From assembly GCA_020161755.1 (NCBI GenBank), contig JAIUOS010000011.1, forward strand, positions 1-64,000: a DNA stretch of 64,000 bases, read 5' to 3'. The first letter of the stretch is position 1, and every line of letters starts with the position of its first letter. The translations under genes and the position numbers were made by a program. The notes below the pieces were generated by a model. The model did no database searches. It was not told the DNA's origin and worked only from the letters and a program-made list of their open reading frames with translations. Source of the DNA: Actinomycetota bacterium (GTDB lineage Bacteria > Actinomycetota > Actinomycetes > Propionibacteriales > Propionibacteriaceae). Shown here one piece after another: positions 39,673 through 47,416 of this stretch.

Positions 39673-40794
39673 TCACTCCGCGATCCGGCGTCGGGTGGCG
39701 ATGATGGACGCGCCGAAGATCACCACGCCGAACCCCGCCAGGGCCAGCATGGGGACGGCGAGCGCCTCGAACCCGCTGCCCTTGACGAAGGCGCCGCGCA
39801 ACACCTCCAGGGCGAACGTGAGCGGGATCAGGTTGGTCAGCGGCTGGATCGCCGGGGGCATCGACTGGATCGGGAAGATGAACCCCGACAGCACCATGGT
39901 GGGGATCATCAGGAACATCACGGCCTGCTGCGCCTGGTGCCGGGTGCGGGAGACCAGCGAGATCAGCAGCCCGAGTCCCAGGCAGGTGAACATGAACAGC
40001 AGCAGGCCGACCAGCACCACCCAGAAGCTGCCGTTGAACGGCACCTTGAACCAGTAGAGGCCGCCGAGCGCGACCAGGGCCATCTGGGCGGTGGCCAGTG
40101 CCGCGTACGGGGTGAGCTTGCCGATCAGGTACTCGGTGGCCTTGATCGGGGTCACGAACATCTGTTCGAGCGTGCCCGACTCCCGTTCCTTCACCACGGC
40201 CTGGCTCATGATCACCATCAGCGAGATCATCATGATCGCCGCGATGAGCCCGGGGATCATCGTGTTGATCGGGTCCAGGGTCGGGTTGAACATCACCCGC
40301 ACCCTCGCGTCGATCCCGGGTGCGTCGAGCTGGGCGCCGGAGGACGTCCGCCGGTCGGTGTTGAACTGGGCGATGATCTGGGACGCGTACCCGCTGCCGA
40401 TCGCCGAGATCTGGGAGTCCGACCCGTCCACGATGATGCCGATCGGCGCGGTCTCGCCGCGGCCGAGGCGGTCCTGGGTGCCCTGCGGGATCACCAACGC
40501 GACCTTGATCGTGCCGCTGTCGAGCAGCGGCTGGAGGTCGGCCTCGCTGGCCGGCGTCCGGGTGATCGTGAAGTAGCCGGATCCGGAGAACGCGGCCTGG
40601 AGCTGCCGGCTGGCCACGGTCTGGTCGAGGTCGACCACCGCGGTGGACAGGTTGCGGACGTCCACCGCCACCACGTAGCCGAACATGATCAGCTGGAGCA
40701 CCGGCATCAGCAGCAGCAGCCGGATCAGCAGGGGGTCGCGGCGCAGCTGGGTGAATTCCTTCCAGATCAGCAGCCGGACGCGCTTCGCGCTCAT
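39673..40794 (-). CDS. ABC-2 type exporter permease (YbhR/YbhS-like), second
   Basis: A 373-residue ABC-2 permease. One N-terminal membrane segment (LLLLMPVLQLIMFGYVVAV), a large extracytoplasmic domain (about 45-180, starting NLSTAVVDLDQT) and five C-terminal segments, with VVKERESGTLEQMFVTPIKATEYLIGK as the ATPase-contact motif. ATG 40794 overlaps the first permease stop (ATGA), and GGAGGG lies about 7 nt before it. It pairs with the preceding permease as a heterodimer. The exported substrate is unknown; drugs or lipids are likely. Confidence 0.9.
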   Translation of the reverse strand: MSAKRVRLLIWKEFTQLRRDPLLIRLLLLMPVLQLIMFGYVVAVDVRNLSTAVVDLDQTVASRQLQAAFSGSGYFTITRTPASEADLQPLLDSGTIKVALVIPQGTQDRLGRGETAPIGIIVDGSDSQISAIGSGYASQIIAQFNTDRRTSSGAQLDAPGIDARVRVMFNPTLDPINTMIPGLIAAIMMISLMVIMSQAVVKERESGTLEQMFVTPIKATEYLIGKLTPYAALATAQMALVALGGLYWFKVPFNGSFWVVLVGLLLFMFTCLGLGLLISLVSRTRHQAQQAVMFLMIPTMVLSGFIFPIQSMPPAIQPLTNLIPLTFALEVLRGAFVKGSGFEALAVPMLALAGFGVVIFGASIIATRRRIAE

Positions 40795-41936
40795 CGCCGG
40801 GCCCTCCGTCCGTACAGCACCGAGGAGATGACGATCATCACCACGGCGTAGACCGCCAGTGCCGCGAGTTCCGGCCACACCTCGGGGAAGCCGGCGCCCT
40901 TCAGGAACACCCCGCGCGAGATCGTCACCATGTAGCGTGCCGGGAAGCCGTAGCTGATCCACTGCAGGACCACCGGGATCTGGTCGAGCGCGAACGCCAG
41001 GCCCGAGAGCAGGAACGACGGCAGGAAGGCGATCAGCATGGCGAGGATGTTGGCGGTGTCCAGGGACGGGGCGACCGCCGAGATCAGCAGGCCCATGCCC
41101 AGGGACGCGAACACGAACAGCGCGGCGCCCACGGCCAGCGCCCAGAAGTCGCCGCGCATCGGGATGCCGAAGACGGTGCGGCCGAGCCCGGTGATCATGG
41201 CCACCTCGGCGAACGCGATCAGCGTCCATGGCAACAGCTTGCCCACCATCAGCTCGACCTTGCGCAGTGGGCTCACCTCGAGCTGCTCCTCGGTGCCCAG
41301 GTCCCGCTCGCGCACCAGGGTGACCGCGGTCTGCTGGACCGTGACGATCGCGATGATCACCACCATCAGGCCGGGGATCAGGAAGTCGGAGGACCGGCGC
41401 TCCGGGTTGTACCAGGTGCGCACCCGCGGCTCGAGCATGCCGACGCTGCTCAGGTCGAGACCCTGCGCGTCCGCCCACTGCCGGGTCAGCTGCTGGGTGT
41501 AGAGCTGGTTGATCGCTACCGAGTACGCCTGGGACACCTTGGCCGCGTTCGGCTCGCTGCCGTCCACCATGACCGACACCTGCGCCTGTTCGCCGGCGGC
41601 CAGCGAGCGAGCGAACCCCGCCTGGATGACGATGGCCACCCGGGCGGTGTTCTGGTCGAAGGCGGTGTCGACGTCGGCCAGCGTGCTGCCGTGGGCGACG
41701 ACCTCGAAGAACGGGGAGGCCTCGTACTGCTCGAGGTAGGTGCGGCTGGTCTGGGTCTGGTCGAGGTCGACCACGAGCGTGGGCACGTTCTCGACGTCGA
41801 AGCTGATCGCGTAGGCGAACAGCAGCAGCTGGATCACCGGGGTGATCACGACCGCAAGCAGCATCCGGGGGTCGCGGAGCAGGTGCCGGAACTCCTTCAC
41901 CACGATCGCGCCGATGCGCGTCAGCGTCGCCATCAT
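40791..41936 (-). CDS. ABC-2 type exporter permease (YbhR/YbhS-like), first
   Basis: A 381-residue ABC-2 permease with the same layout as its neighbour: an N-terminal segment (LLAVVITPVIQLLLFAYAI), an external domain starting NVPTLVVDLDQTQTS, then LVRERDLGTEEQLEVSPLRKVELMVGK and five C-terminal segments. The two permeases are paralogues with only moderate similarity. Its start overlaps the end of the upstream ATPase gene by 4 bp, and its stop overlaps the next permease. It acts in the cytoplasmic membrane. Confidence 0.9.
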   Translation of the reverse strand: MMATLTRIGAIVVKEFRHLLRDPRMLLAVVITPVIQLLLFAYAISFDVENVPTLVVDLDQTQTSRTYLEQYEASPFFEVVAHGSTLADVDTAFDQNTARVAIVIQAGFARSLAAGEQAQVSVMVDGSEPNAAKVSQAYSVAINQLYTQQLTRQWADAQGLDLSSVGMLEPRVRTWYNPERRSSDFLIPGLMVVIIAIVTVQQTAVTLVRERDLGTEEQLEVSPLRKVELMVGKLLPWTLIAFAEVAMITGLGRTVFGIPMRGDFWALAVGAALFVFASLGMGLLISAVAPSLDTANILAMLIAFLPSFLLSGLAFALDQIPVVLQWISYGFPARYMVTISRGVFLKGAGFPEVWPELAALAVYAVVMIVISSVLYGRRARR

Positions 41937-42943
41937 GAGGCCACCTCGCTGCCGGCGCCCGGCGGGGCGTCCGCCTCGGCGAGGAACGCGAAGACCGTCT
42001 CCATGTCCGGGGAGATCTCGCGGACGCCGACGCCGTGCAGTCCGGCGGCGACGAGCGCGGAGGTGAGCGGTCCGACAGGCTCGGACGGCGCCTCCCACAG
42101 CACCCGCACGACGTCGCCGAGCAGGTGGACCGAGGCCACGCCGGGCAGGGTGCGGACCACGGCCAGCGCCGCGCGCGGGTCGGTGGCAGACACCTCGAGC
42201 AGGCGTCCGGGCACCAGGGCCTTGATCGATTCGGGAGTGCCGGACTGCTTGATCCGCCCGCCGTCGAGGAACGCGATGTGGGTGCAGCGCTCGGCCTCGT
42301 CCATGTACGGCGTCGCGACCAGCACGGTCTTGCCCGCGCGGTGCAGGCCGGCCAGGATGCGCCAGAACTCGCGCCGCGAGACCGGGTCGACGCCGGTGGT
42401 CGGCTCGTCCAGCAGCAGCAGGTCGGGCTCGTGCATCAAGGTCGTGGCCAGCATCAGCTTCTGCTTCATCCCGCCCGAGAGGTGCTGGGCCTGACGGCGG
42501 GTGAACTCGTCCAGCCCCATGCTCGCCAGCAGCGCCTGCGAACGCGTCCGGCGGTCGGCGCGTCCGACGCCGCGGATCGTCGCGAAGAACTCCAGGTTCT
42601 CGGCCACCGACAGGTCGGGGTACATCGAGAACCGCTGCGACATGTAGCCGATCCGGGGCGTCACCGCGTCCCGCTCGGTCGTCACCGAGTGGCCGAACAC
42701 GGACGCCTCGCCCGCGGTCGGGACCAGAACGGTCGCCAGCATCCGGATCAGCGTGGACTTGCCGGCCCCGTCCGGGCCGAGCAGGCCGAACACCGCTCCG
42801 GTGGGCACGTCGAGGTCGAGGGTGTCGACGGCGACCGTGTCACCGAAGGTTCTGCGCAGGCCACGAGCGCTGATCGCACCTCGATCGGACGCCGTCGTGG
42901 CCGGCGGGGGAGCGGAGGACACGGTGTCAGCCCAGGACGACAT
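41933..42943 (-). CDS. ABC exporter ATP-binding protein, first ATPase of the Ybh-type operon
   Basis: About 336 residues. Walker A LLGPDGAGKSTLIRML (note GPDG where GPNG is usual), signature HLSGGMKQKLMLA, Walker B DLLLLDEPTTGVDP, then a DrrA-type C-terminal domain. It powers the two permeases, probably as a heterodimer with the ATPase at the operon end. The start is uncertain: ATG 42943 overlaps the HlyD gene by 17 bp, and GTG 42922 lies just after its stop. Both fit translational coupling, and the conserved fold begins only at about residue 25. Confidence 0.88.
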   Translation of the reverse strand: MSSWADTVSSAPPPATTASDRGAISARGLRRTFGDTVAVDTLDLDVPTGAVFGLLGPDGAGKSTLIRMLATVLVPTAGEASVFGHSVTTERDAVTPRIGYMSQRFSMYPDLSVAENLEFFATIRGVGRADRRTRSQALLASMGLDEFTRRQAQHLSGGMKQKLMLATTLMHEPDLLLLDEPTTGVDPVSRREFWRILAGLHRAGKTVLVATPYMDEAERCTHIAFLDGGRIKQSGTPESIKALVPGRLLEVSATDPRAALAVVRTLPGVASVHLLGDVVRVLWEAPSEPVGPLTSALVAAGLHGVGVREISPDMETVFAFLAEADAPPGAGSEVAS

Positions 42944-43721
42944 CCACCGGCATGCCGGCCAGGAGGGCCCCGCCACCGCCGGAGATACGGATGCGCACCT
43001 CGTAGACCCGCTTGACGCGTTGGTCCTTGGTCTGGACGTCGTTCGGCGTGAACTCCGACTGGCTGGCGATGAAGCTGACCTTGCCGGTGAAGGTCTGGGT
43101 TAGCGAGTCGGTGGTCACGGTGGCGGCCTGGCCGACGGCGACCTTGCCGAACGAGGTCTCCGGGACGAACACGCGGACGTACAGGTCGTCGGGGTTCATG
43201 ATCGTCAGCAGCGTCCGGGCCGGGGAGGCGTTCTGCCCGGCGTTGGTGATGACCGACACCACCCGGCCGTCGGCCGGTGACGTCACGATCGTGTACCCGC
43301 GCTGAACGCGGGCCAGCTCGACCGCGGCCTCGGCCTGCTTCAGCCGGGCCTTCGCGGCGGCGATGTCGGCGTCGGTGGAGTCGTCGTCGTCCCGGGCGTT
43401 GGTGAGCGCGGCCTTCGCGGCCGTCACACCCTGCTTTGCCTGCTCGATGGCCAGGGTGAGCGCGGTGCGGTCGAGCCGCACCAGCTCCTGGCCCTTGGTG
43501 ACCTGGTCGCCCTCGCGCACCCGGACGGACGTGACCTGCCCCTGCACGCCCGGCATGACCTGGTACTGGGTGGCCTCCACCGAGCCGGTGAGCTGTTGCT
43601 CGGCCGCCGCGGAACTGGTCTGGGTGGAACTCCACCACCACCAGACGCCGCCACCGATCAGCAGCAGCAGCACGACCACGATCACCGGGATCGGCGGGTG
43701 CTTCCGTGATGTCTGTGCCAT
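42927..43721 (-). CDS. HlyD-family membrane fusion/adaptor protein (YbhG-like)
   Basis: A 264-residue adaptor. One N-terminal membrane segment (VIVVVLLLLIGGGVWWWW, about 13-30) and a biotinyl-lipoyl half-motif VMPGVQGQVTSVRVREGDQVTKGQELVRLD. A short helical hairpin follows (about 90-140), then VTSPADGRVVSV and a beta-barrel. ATG 43721 has AGGTGA 5 nt before it; GTG 43730 overlaps the upstream stop and is the alternative. In E. coli the equivalent YbhG links the pump to the outer membrane. In a monoderm it may instead collect substrate outside the membrane. Confidence 0.88.
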   Translation of the reverse strand: MAQTSRKHPPIPVIVVVLLLLIGGGVWWWWSSTQTSSAAAEQQLTGSVEATQYQVMPGVQGQVTSVRVREGDQVTKGQELVRLDRTALTLAIEQAKQGVTAAKAALTNARDDDDSTDADIAAAKARLKQAEAAVELARVQRGYTIVTSPADGRVVSVITNAGQNASPARTLLTIMNPDDLYVRVFVPETSFGKVAVGQAATVTTDSLTQTFTGKVSFIASQSEFTPNDVQTKDQRVKRVYEVRIRISGGGGALLAGMPVDVVLG

Positions 43722-43726
43722 GTTCG

Positions 43727-45022
43727 TCACCTGTTCGAATCGGTGTTGTCGGCTGCCGTGCGGCAGCCCTGGATGCTGATCTCCACCGGGGCGCCCGCGG
43801 GCAGCTGTCCGGTGTCGGTGGTGAGGGTGACCTCGACCGCGCGGGTGAGGTGGACCTCGTCGGTCGCCACGGAGGTGGGTGGGTACTCCGAGGAGTCGGA
43901 GATGCGGGTGAGGCTGGCCGGGACGCCGTCGCCGCTCATCCAGTCGCCGGCGATCCGCGCCGCGTCCCCCACGCAGACCTGGCCGAGCTGGGACGGGGAC
44001 AGCCAGGCGGTCACCGTGCTGGGCTGGTCCTCGCGGATGCTGACCACGGTCGCCCCCGGCGCCAGCTGCGTCCCGACGTGGGCCACCGACACGACCACGC
44101 CGTCCACCGGTGCGGTGAGGGTGCCCAGGGTGACCTGGGCGCGGGCCACGTCGATCGGCACCTTGAGCGCCTCGGCCTGGAGCTCGACGAGCTCCTTCTG
44201 GTCGCGCAGGGTGCCGCGCGCGTCGGCGATGCCGGCCAGGCCGTCGTTGATCTTCCGCAGCGCCGCCTTCGCCTTCTTCAGCCCGGCGGCCAGCTTCGGC
44301 AGGGCGGCGTTGATCTTCTTCAGCCCGGCCTTCAGCTGGCCGAGCTGGGCGGCCAGCGCCTGGGCCTTGGCCTGGAGCTCGGCGAGGGTGGGGTAGCCGG
44401 GCGGCGGTACCGGCGGATAGTTCGCGATCATCGCCTCCACCTGGGCGAGCGCGGCACGCAACTGGGGGAGCGCCTTCTCCAGCTGGTGCCTGGTCTTGAG
44501 CAGCGTGGCCCTGGTCGAGCGCACCTTGGCGATCGCGTCGATGACGGTCTGCTTGGCGTCCTCGACGTCGGCCTGCTTGTCGAACGTGGTGTCGATGGCG
44601 TCGGCGAGCAGGTCGACGTTGGCCGCCATCACCTTCTGGTCGGCCTTCGCGGCCGCGATCTGCGCCCTCTGCATGCGGGTGTCGAGCACGACCAGCTCCT
44701 GGCCGGCGGTGACCGTGTCGCCCTCGGCGACCCGGACGTGAGTGACCGCGATCGTGCTGCCCACCCCGAAGGTGGCGGCGGCGGAACTGGTGGCGTTGGC
44801 CGTCCGCCCGCTCACCGGGTCGCGGCGACCGGTGACGGTGGTGAAGCCGGCGTCCAGGTTCACGGCGGGAACGGTGAGCGTGGGGGCGGTCACCAGCGTG
44901 AGGGTGGTGTCGACCGTGCCGGACGCGACGATCGCCGATGACGTCGCCCCCGAGCAGCCCGAGAGCGTGAGGCCGAGGGCGGTCGCCAGCGCGACCGCGG
45001 CGGGCAGGCGGCGGCTGCTCAC
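43727..45022 (-). CDS. HlyD-like lipoprotein with long coiled-coil hairpin
   Basis: A 431-residue lipoprotein: signal peptide ending LGLTLSGC (lipobox). A lipoyl-type half-motif (VTHVRVAEGDTVTAGQELVVLD) and a very long helical hairpin follow (about 115-290, with heptad-like runs such as ALPKLAAGLKKAKAALRKIN). Then come the second half-motif (LTAPVDGVVVSVAHVGTQL) and a barrel with two C-terminal-half cysteines. It is a second, lipid-anchored adaptor of the same pump, longer than its neighbour. GTG 45022 overlaps the TetR stop by 4 bp. Two different adaptors for one ABC-2 exporter are unusual. Confidence 0.85.
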   Translation of the reverse strand: MSSRRLPAAVALATALGLTLSGCSGATSSAIVASGTVDTTLTLVTAPTLTVPAVNLDAGFTTVTGRRDPVSGRTANATSSAAATFGVGSTIAVTHVRVAEGDTVTAGQELVVLDTRMQRAQIAAAKADQKVMAANVDLLADAIDTTFDKQADVEDAKQTVIDAIAKVRSTRATLLKTRHQLEKALPQLRAALAQVEAMIANYPPVPPPGYPTLAELQAKAQALAAQLGQLKAGLKKINAALPKLAAGLKKAKAALRKINDGLAGIADARGTLRDQKELVELQAEALKVPIDVARAQVTLGTLTAPVDGVVVSVAHVGTQLAPGATVVSIREDQPSTVTAWLSPSQLGQVCVGDAARIAGDWMSGDGVPASLTRISDSSEYPPTSVATDEVHLTRAVEVTLTTDTGQLPAGAPVEISIQGCRTAADNTDSNR

Positions 45023-45639
45023 GGGGTCACCGCCACCATGGCGAGGACGTGGTCGACGATGCGCTCCAGCTGTTCGGGCGACGGCGGCACGACGTCGCCG
45101 GCGGTCAGGAACCCGTCGATCGCGACGTAGGTCATGATCGGGCCGAGCAGCATCCGCGCGGTGAGGTCGGGGTCGGGGGCGGAGATCAGGCCCTGGGCGT
45201 CGGCCGCCGCGATCAGGGAGCCGAAGCGGTGCAGCGCACGGACCGGCAGGGCGTTGCGGATGGTCTCGCGGAGCTCGGGGATGCGGAAGGCCTCGCCGAG
45301 TGTCAGCCGGACCAGCGAGACCGCGTCGGGGTGCAGCAGGTTGTTCGTGAGGCGTGCGGCGAACCCGAGCAGGAGGTTCCGCAGGTCGTCGACGGTGTGC
45401 AGCTGGGGCAGGGCGGGCTCGCCGCTGGCGATTGCGGTCATCTCCTCGTCGAAGATCGACCGCAGCAGGTCGAGCTTGGCGGGGAAATACACGTAGAGGG
45501 TCTGCTTGCTGACGCCCGCCTCGGTCGCGACGGCGTCCATCGAGGTGCCGGCATAGCCCTGCTCGAGGAACAGCCTGCGGGCCGCCGACGCGATCTGCTC
45601 GCGTTTGGCGACCTGGCGCGTCGTTAGCCCCGTTCCCAC
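45019..45639 (-). CDS. TetR-family repressor of the exporter operon
   Basis: A 206-residue TetR protein: REQIASAARRLFLEQGYAGTSMDAVATEAGVSKQTLYVYF (about 13-52) is the DNA-binding domain. The C-terminal part (LLGFAARLTNNLLHP) resembles the AcrR/TetR_C group. It is the first gene of the seven-gene operon, mirroring the CecR-ybhGFSR arrangement of E. coli. GTG 45639 is chosen because TACGGT (45646-45651) ends 6 nt before it, with no ribosome binding site. The near-perfect 25-bp palindrome over this promoter should be its own operator. Confidence 0.88.
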   Translation of the reverse strand: MGTGLTTRQVAKREQIASAARRLFLEQGYAGTSMDAVATEAGVSKQTLYVYFPAKLDLLRSIFDEEMTAIASGEPALPQLHTVDDLRNLLLGFAARLTNNLLHPDAVSLVRLTLGEAFRIPELRETIRNALPVRALHRFGSLIAAADAQGLISAPDPDLTARMLLGPIMTYVAIDGFLTAGDVVPPSPEQLERIVDHVLAMVAVTP

Positions 45640-45640
45640 A

Positions 45641-45665
45641 ATCAAACCGTACGGTCCAGTTTGAT
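45641..45665. promoter_or_regulatory. TetR operator over the exporter operon promoter
   Basis: A 25-bp palindrome (ATCAAACCGTA...GTTTGAT) with 10 of 12 base pairs matched covers the TACGGT -10 box and lies 1 nt before the TetR start codon. Its length and position are typical of TetR autorepression sites. The symmetry is seen directly; the binding partner is inferred. Confidence 0.72.
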
Positions 45666-45978
45666 CCCGCGCAAGCACCACGGCCCACGAGACCAGCTGA
45701 CGCGATGTGGCCGCCCTTGGCGTCCCCGCGGTCACACTCGTCACACCCGGGCCCTCGCGCGGCCAGATCACGACAGGCGTCCCCGCCATGCGTCGCGTAC
45801 CTACCAGCGCCGGCGAGCACGGCGTGGGTCGGACCGTGTCGCGGTCCGTCCACCGAACCGGCCAGATGAGTGGCCAGATCACGACAGCGGCGCGGCGGAC
45901 GCGTGGACCGAAACGAAAGGGGACTGTCCCCTTTCGTTTCGGTCGGGGATCGGACGCGGGGGCGGTTCGGCGTCCTTG
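45666..45978. other. Intergenic stretch with direct repeats and a long palindrome, no gene
   Basis: The 352 bp between the TetR and PrsW start codons carry no supported gene. They contain two copies of GGCCAGATCACGACAG (45761-45776, 45872-45887), a partial copy (GCCAGATGAG, 45861-45870), and the palindrome annotated at 45906-45944. Confidence 0.55.
45906..45944. repeat. Perfect 19-bp-arm palindrome (GGGGACTGTCCCC core)
   Basis: Arms of 19 bp (45906-45924 and 45926-45944) are perfectly complementary around a single T; the arm begins GACCGAAACGAAAGGGGAC. It lies 35 bp before the PrsW -10 box. Its GGGGAC/GTCCCC core recalls the repeats at 33817-33884 and 60031-60165. It may be a REP-like element or a terminator for transcription entering from the left. 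Confidence 0.7.
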
Positions 45979-45991
45979 TACGCTGGGCGCC

Positions 45992-47407
45992 ATGACGGAT
46001 CCGGTGGCCCAGCTGGCACGGCGCCGCAACGACCTGCCCACCGACCCGGACACCTCCGTCCCGCTGCCCAAGCGCATCCTGACCTCGTGGTGGACGTGGG
46101 CCGTCGTGGCCCTGTCCATCGTGTTCACGGTGGCCCTGGTGTCGCAGTACCAGCTCATCACCGAGGACGTCCCGGTGCAGGGCGGGGTGATCCCCGGACT
46201 GAACTTCGCGGCGATCCGGACGGCGTTCTGGTTCGCGCTGCCGACGTTGGCCTTCTGGACGGTGGTCTTCGTCTGGGCCGACCGCTACCGTCCGCAACGC
46301 GTGGTCGTGTGGTACCTCACCCTCGGGTGGGGAGCGGCGATCGCCACCTTCATCTCGATCCACGTCAACACCTGGGCCTCCCAGCAGCTGGCGGTCGCCG
46401 GCAACGGCGACCCGACGACGAGCGCCCGGGCGGCGATCTTCATCGCCCCGTTCGTCGAGGAGGCCGCGAAGGCGTCCGTGCTGTTCCTGATCGCGATCAT
46501 CGCCCGCTACCGGGTGGTCTCGAAGGTGTCGATGGTGGTGCTCGCGGGGCTCTCGGCGGCCGGCTTCGCGTTCACCGAGAACATCATCTATTACGCCCGC
46601 GCCATCGTGTACTCCTCGCAGACGATCCAGGTGGGCGACGCGGACGCGGCCGTCCAGGAGCTGGTCTGGCTGCGCGGGTTCTGGACCTGCTTCGGTCACC
46701 CGCTGTTCACGATGATGACCGGCATCGGGGTCGCGGTCGCGGTGCGCACCCGCAGCAAGGTGGTACGCGTGCTCGCCCCGCTGGCCGGCTACGGTGCCGC
46801 CGCGCTCCTGCACATGGTGTTCAACTCCCAGGCCAGCCTGAACAGCGGCCAGGGCCTCATCCTGATCTACATCTTCGTGGCGCTGCCGGTGGTGCTGGGC
46901 GCGGCCATCTACGTGGTGCGCCAGGTGTTCAAGCAGCGCCGGGTGCTGGCCACGCGCCTGGGTGACTACGCCCAGCTCGGCTGGCTGCCGGCGAGCGACC
47001 CGGTGGTGTTCGCCCGCCAGTGGCTGCGCTTCCGTGCGGTGGCCATCGCCGCCACCCGTGGCTGGCGGGTGTTCTCCGCCACGGTCCGGCTCGAACGGAT
47101 CCTCACCGAGCTCGCCTACCTGCGGGACGGCCAGATCCGGGGTATCTATGATCAGGCCGCAACCGTCCGGGCGCGGGAACTGGTGGAGCAGGCGAAGGCG
47201 CTGCGGGGGGTCGCGATCGACGATCCGCGGGGGCTGAAGCTGAGCCTGCCGAGGCTCCGGCGGCAGCGGCCGCCGGCCTACGCGCCGCCGTCCTACCCGG
47301 GTCCGTCCGGTATCGGGGGCAACTGGCCAGCACCGGTCGGGCAGGCGCCGATAGGATCGCCTGGGTACTCGGCAGTGAACCCCAACTGGGGGCCGCCGAA
47401 AGGGTAG
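45992..47407 (+). CDS. PrsW-family intramembrane metalloprotease-like protein
   Basis: A 471-residue protein with about eight membrane segments and the PrsW motifs: FIAPFVEEAAKASVLFL with EExxK (about 156-160), GFAFTENIIYYAR, and FGHPLFTMMTGIGVA with His. A Pro/Gly-rich C-terminal tail (about 410-471) has the low-complexity character of actinobacterial membrane proteins. PrsW in Bacillus cleaves the anti-sigma factor RsiW; no anti-sigma gene is near. TACGCT (45979-45984) lies exactly 7 nt before ATG 45992. Two GTPase genes follow, 9 bp after its stop. Confidence 0.88.
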   Translation: MTDPVAQLARRRNDLPTDPDTSVPLPKRILTSWWTWAVVALSIVFTVALVSQYQLITEDVPVQGGVIPGLNFAAIRTAFWFALPTLAFWTVVFVWADRYRPQRVVVWYLTLGWGAAIATFISIHVNTWASQQLAVAGNGDPTTSARAAIFIAPFVEEAAKASVLFLIAIIARYRVVSKVSMVVLAGLSAAGFAFTENIIYYARAIVYSSQTIQVGDADAAVQELVWLRGFWTCFGHPLFTMMTGIGVAVAVRTRSKVVRVLAPLAGYGAAALLHMVFNSQASLNSGQGLILIYIFVALPVVLGAAIYVVRQVFKQRRVLATRLGDYAQLGWLPASDPVVFARQWLRFRAVAIAATRGWRVFSATVRLERILTELAYLRDGQIRGIYDQAATVRARELVEQAKALRGVAIDDPRGLKLSLPRLRRQRPPAYAPPSYPGPSGIGGNWPAPVGQAPIGSPGYSAVNPNWGPPKG

Positions 47408-47416
47408 GAGGACGGC

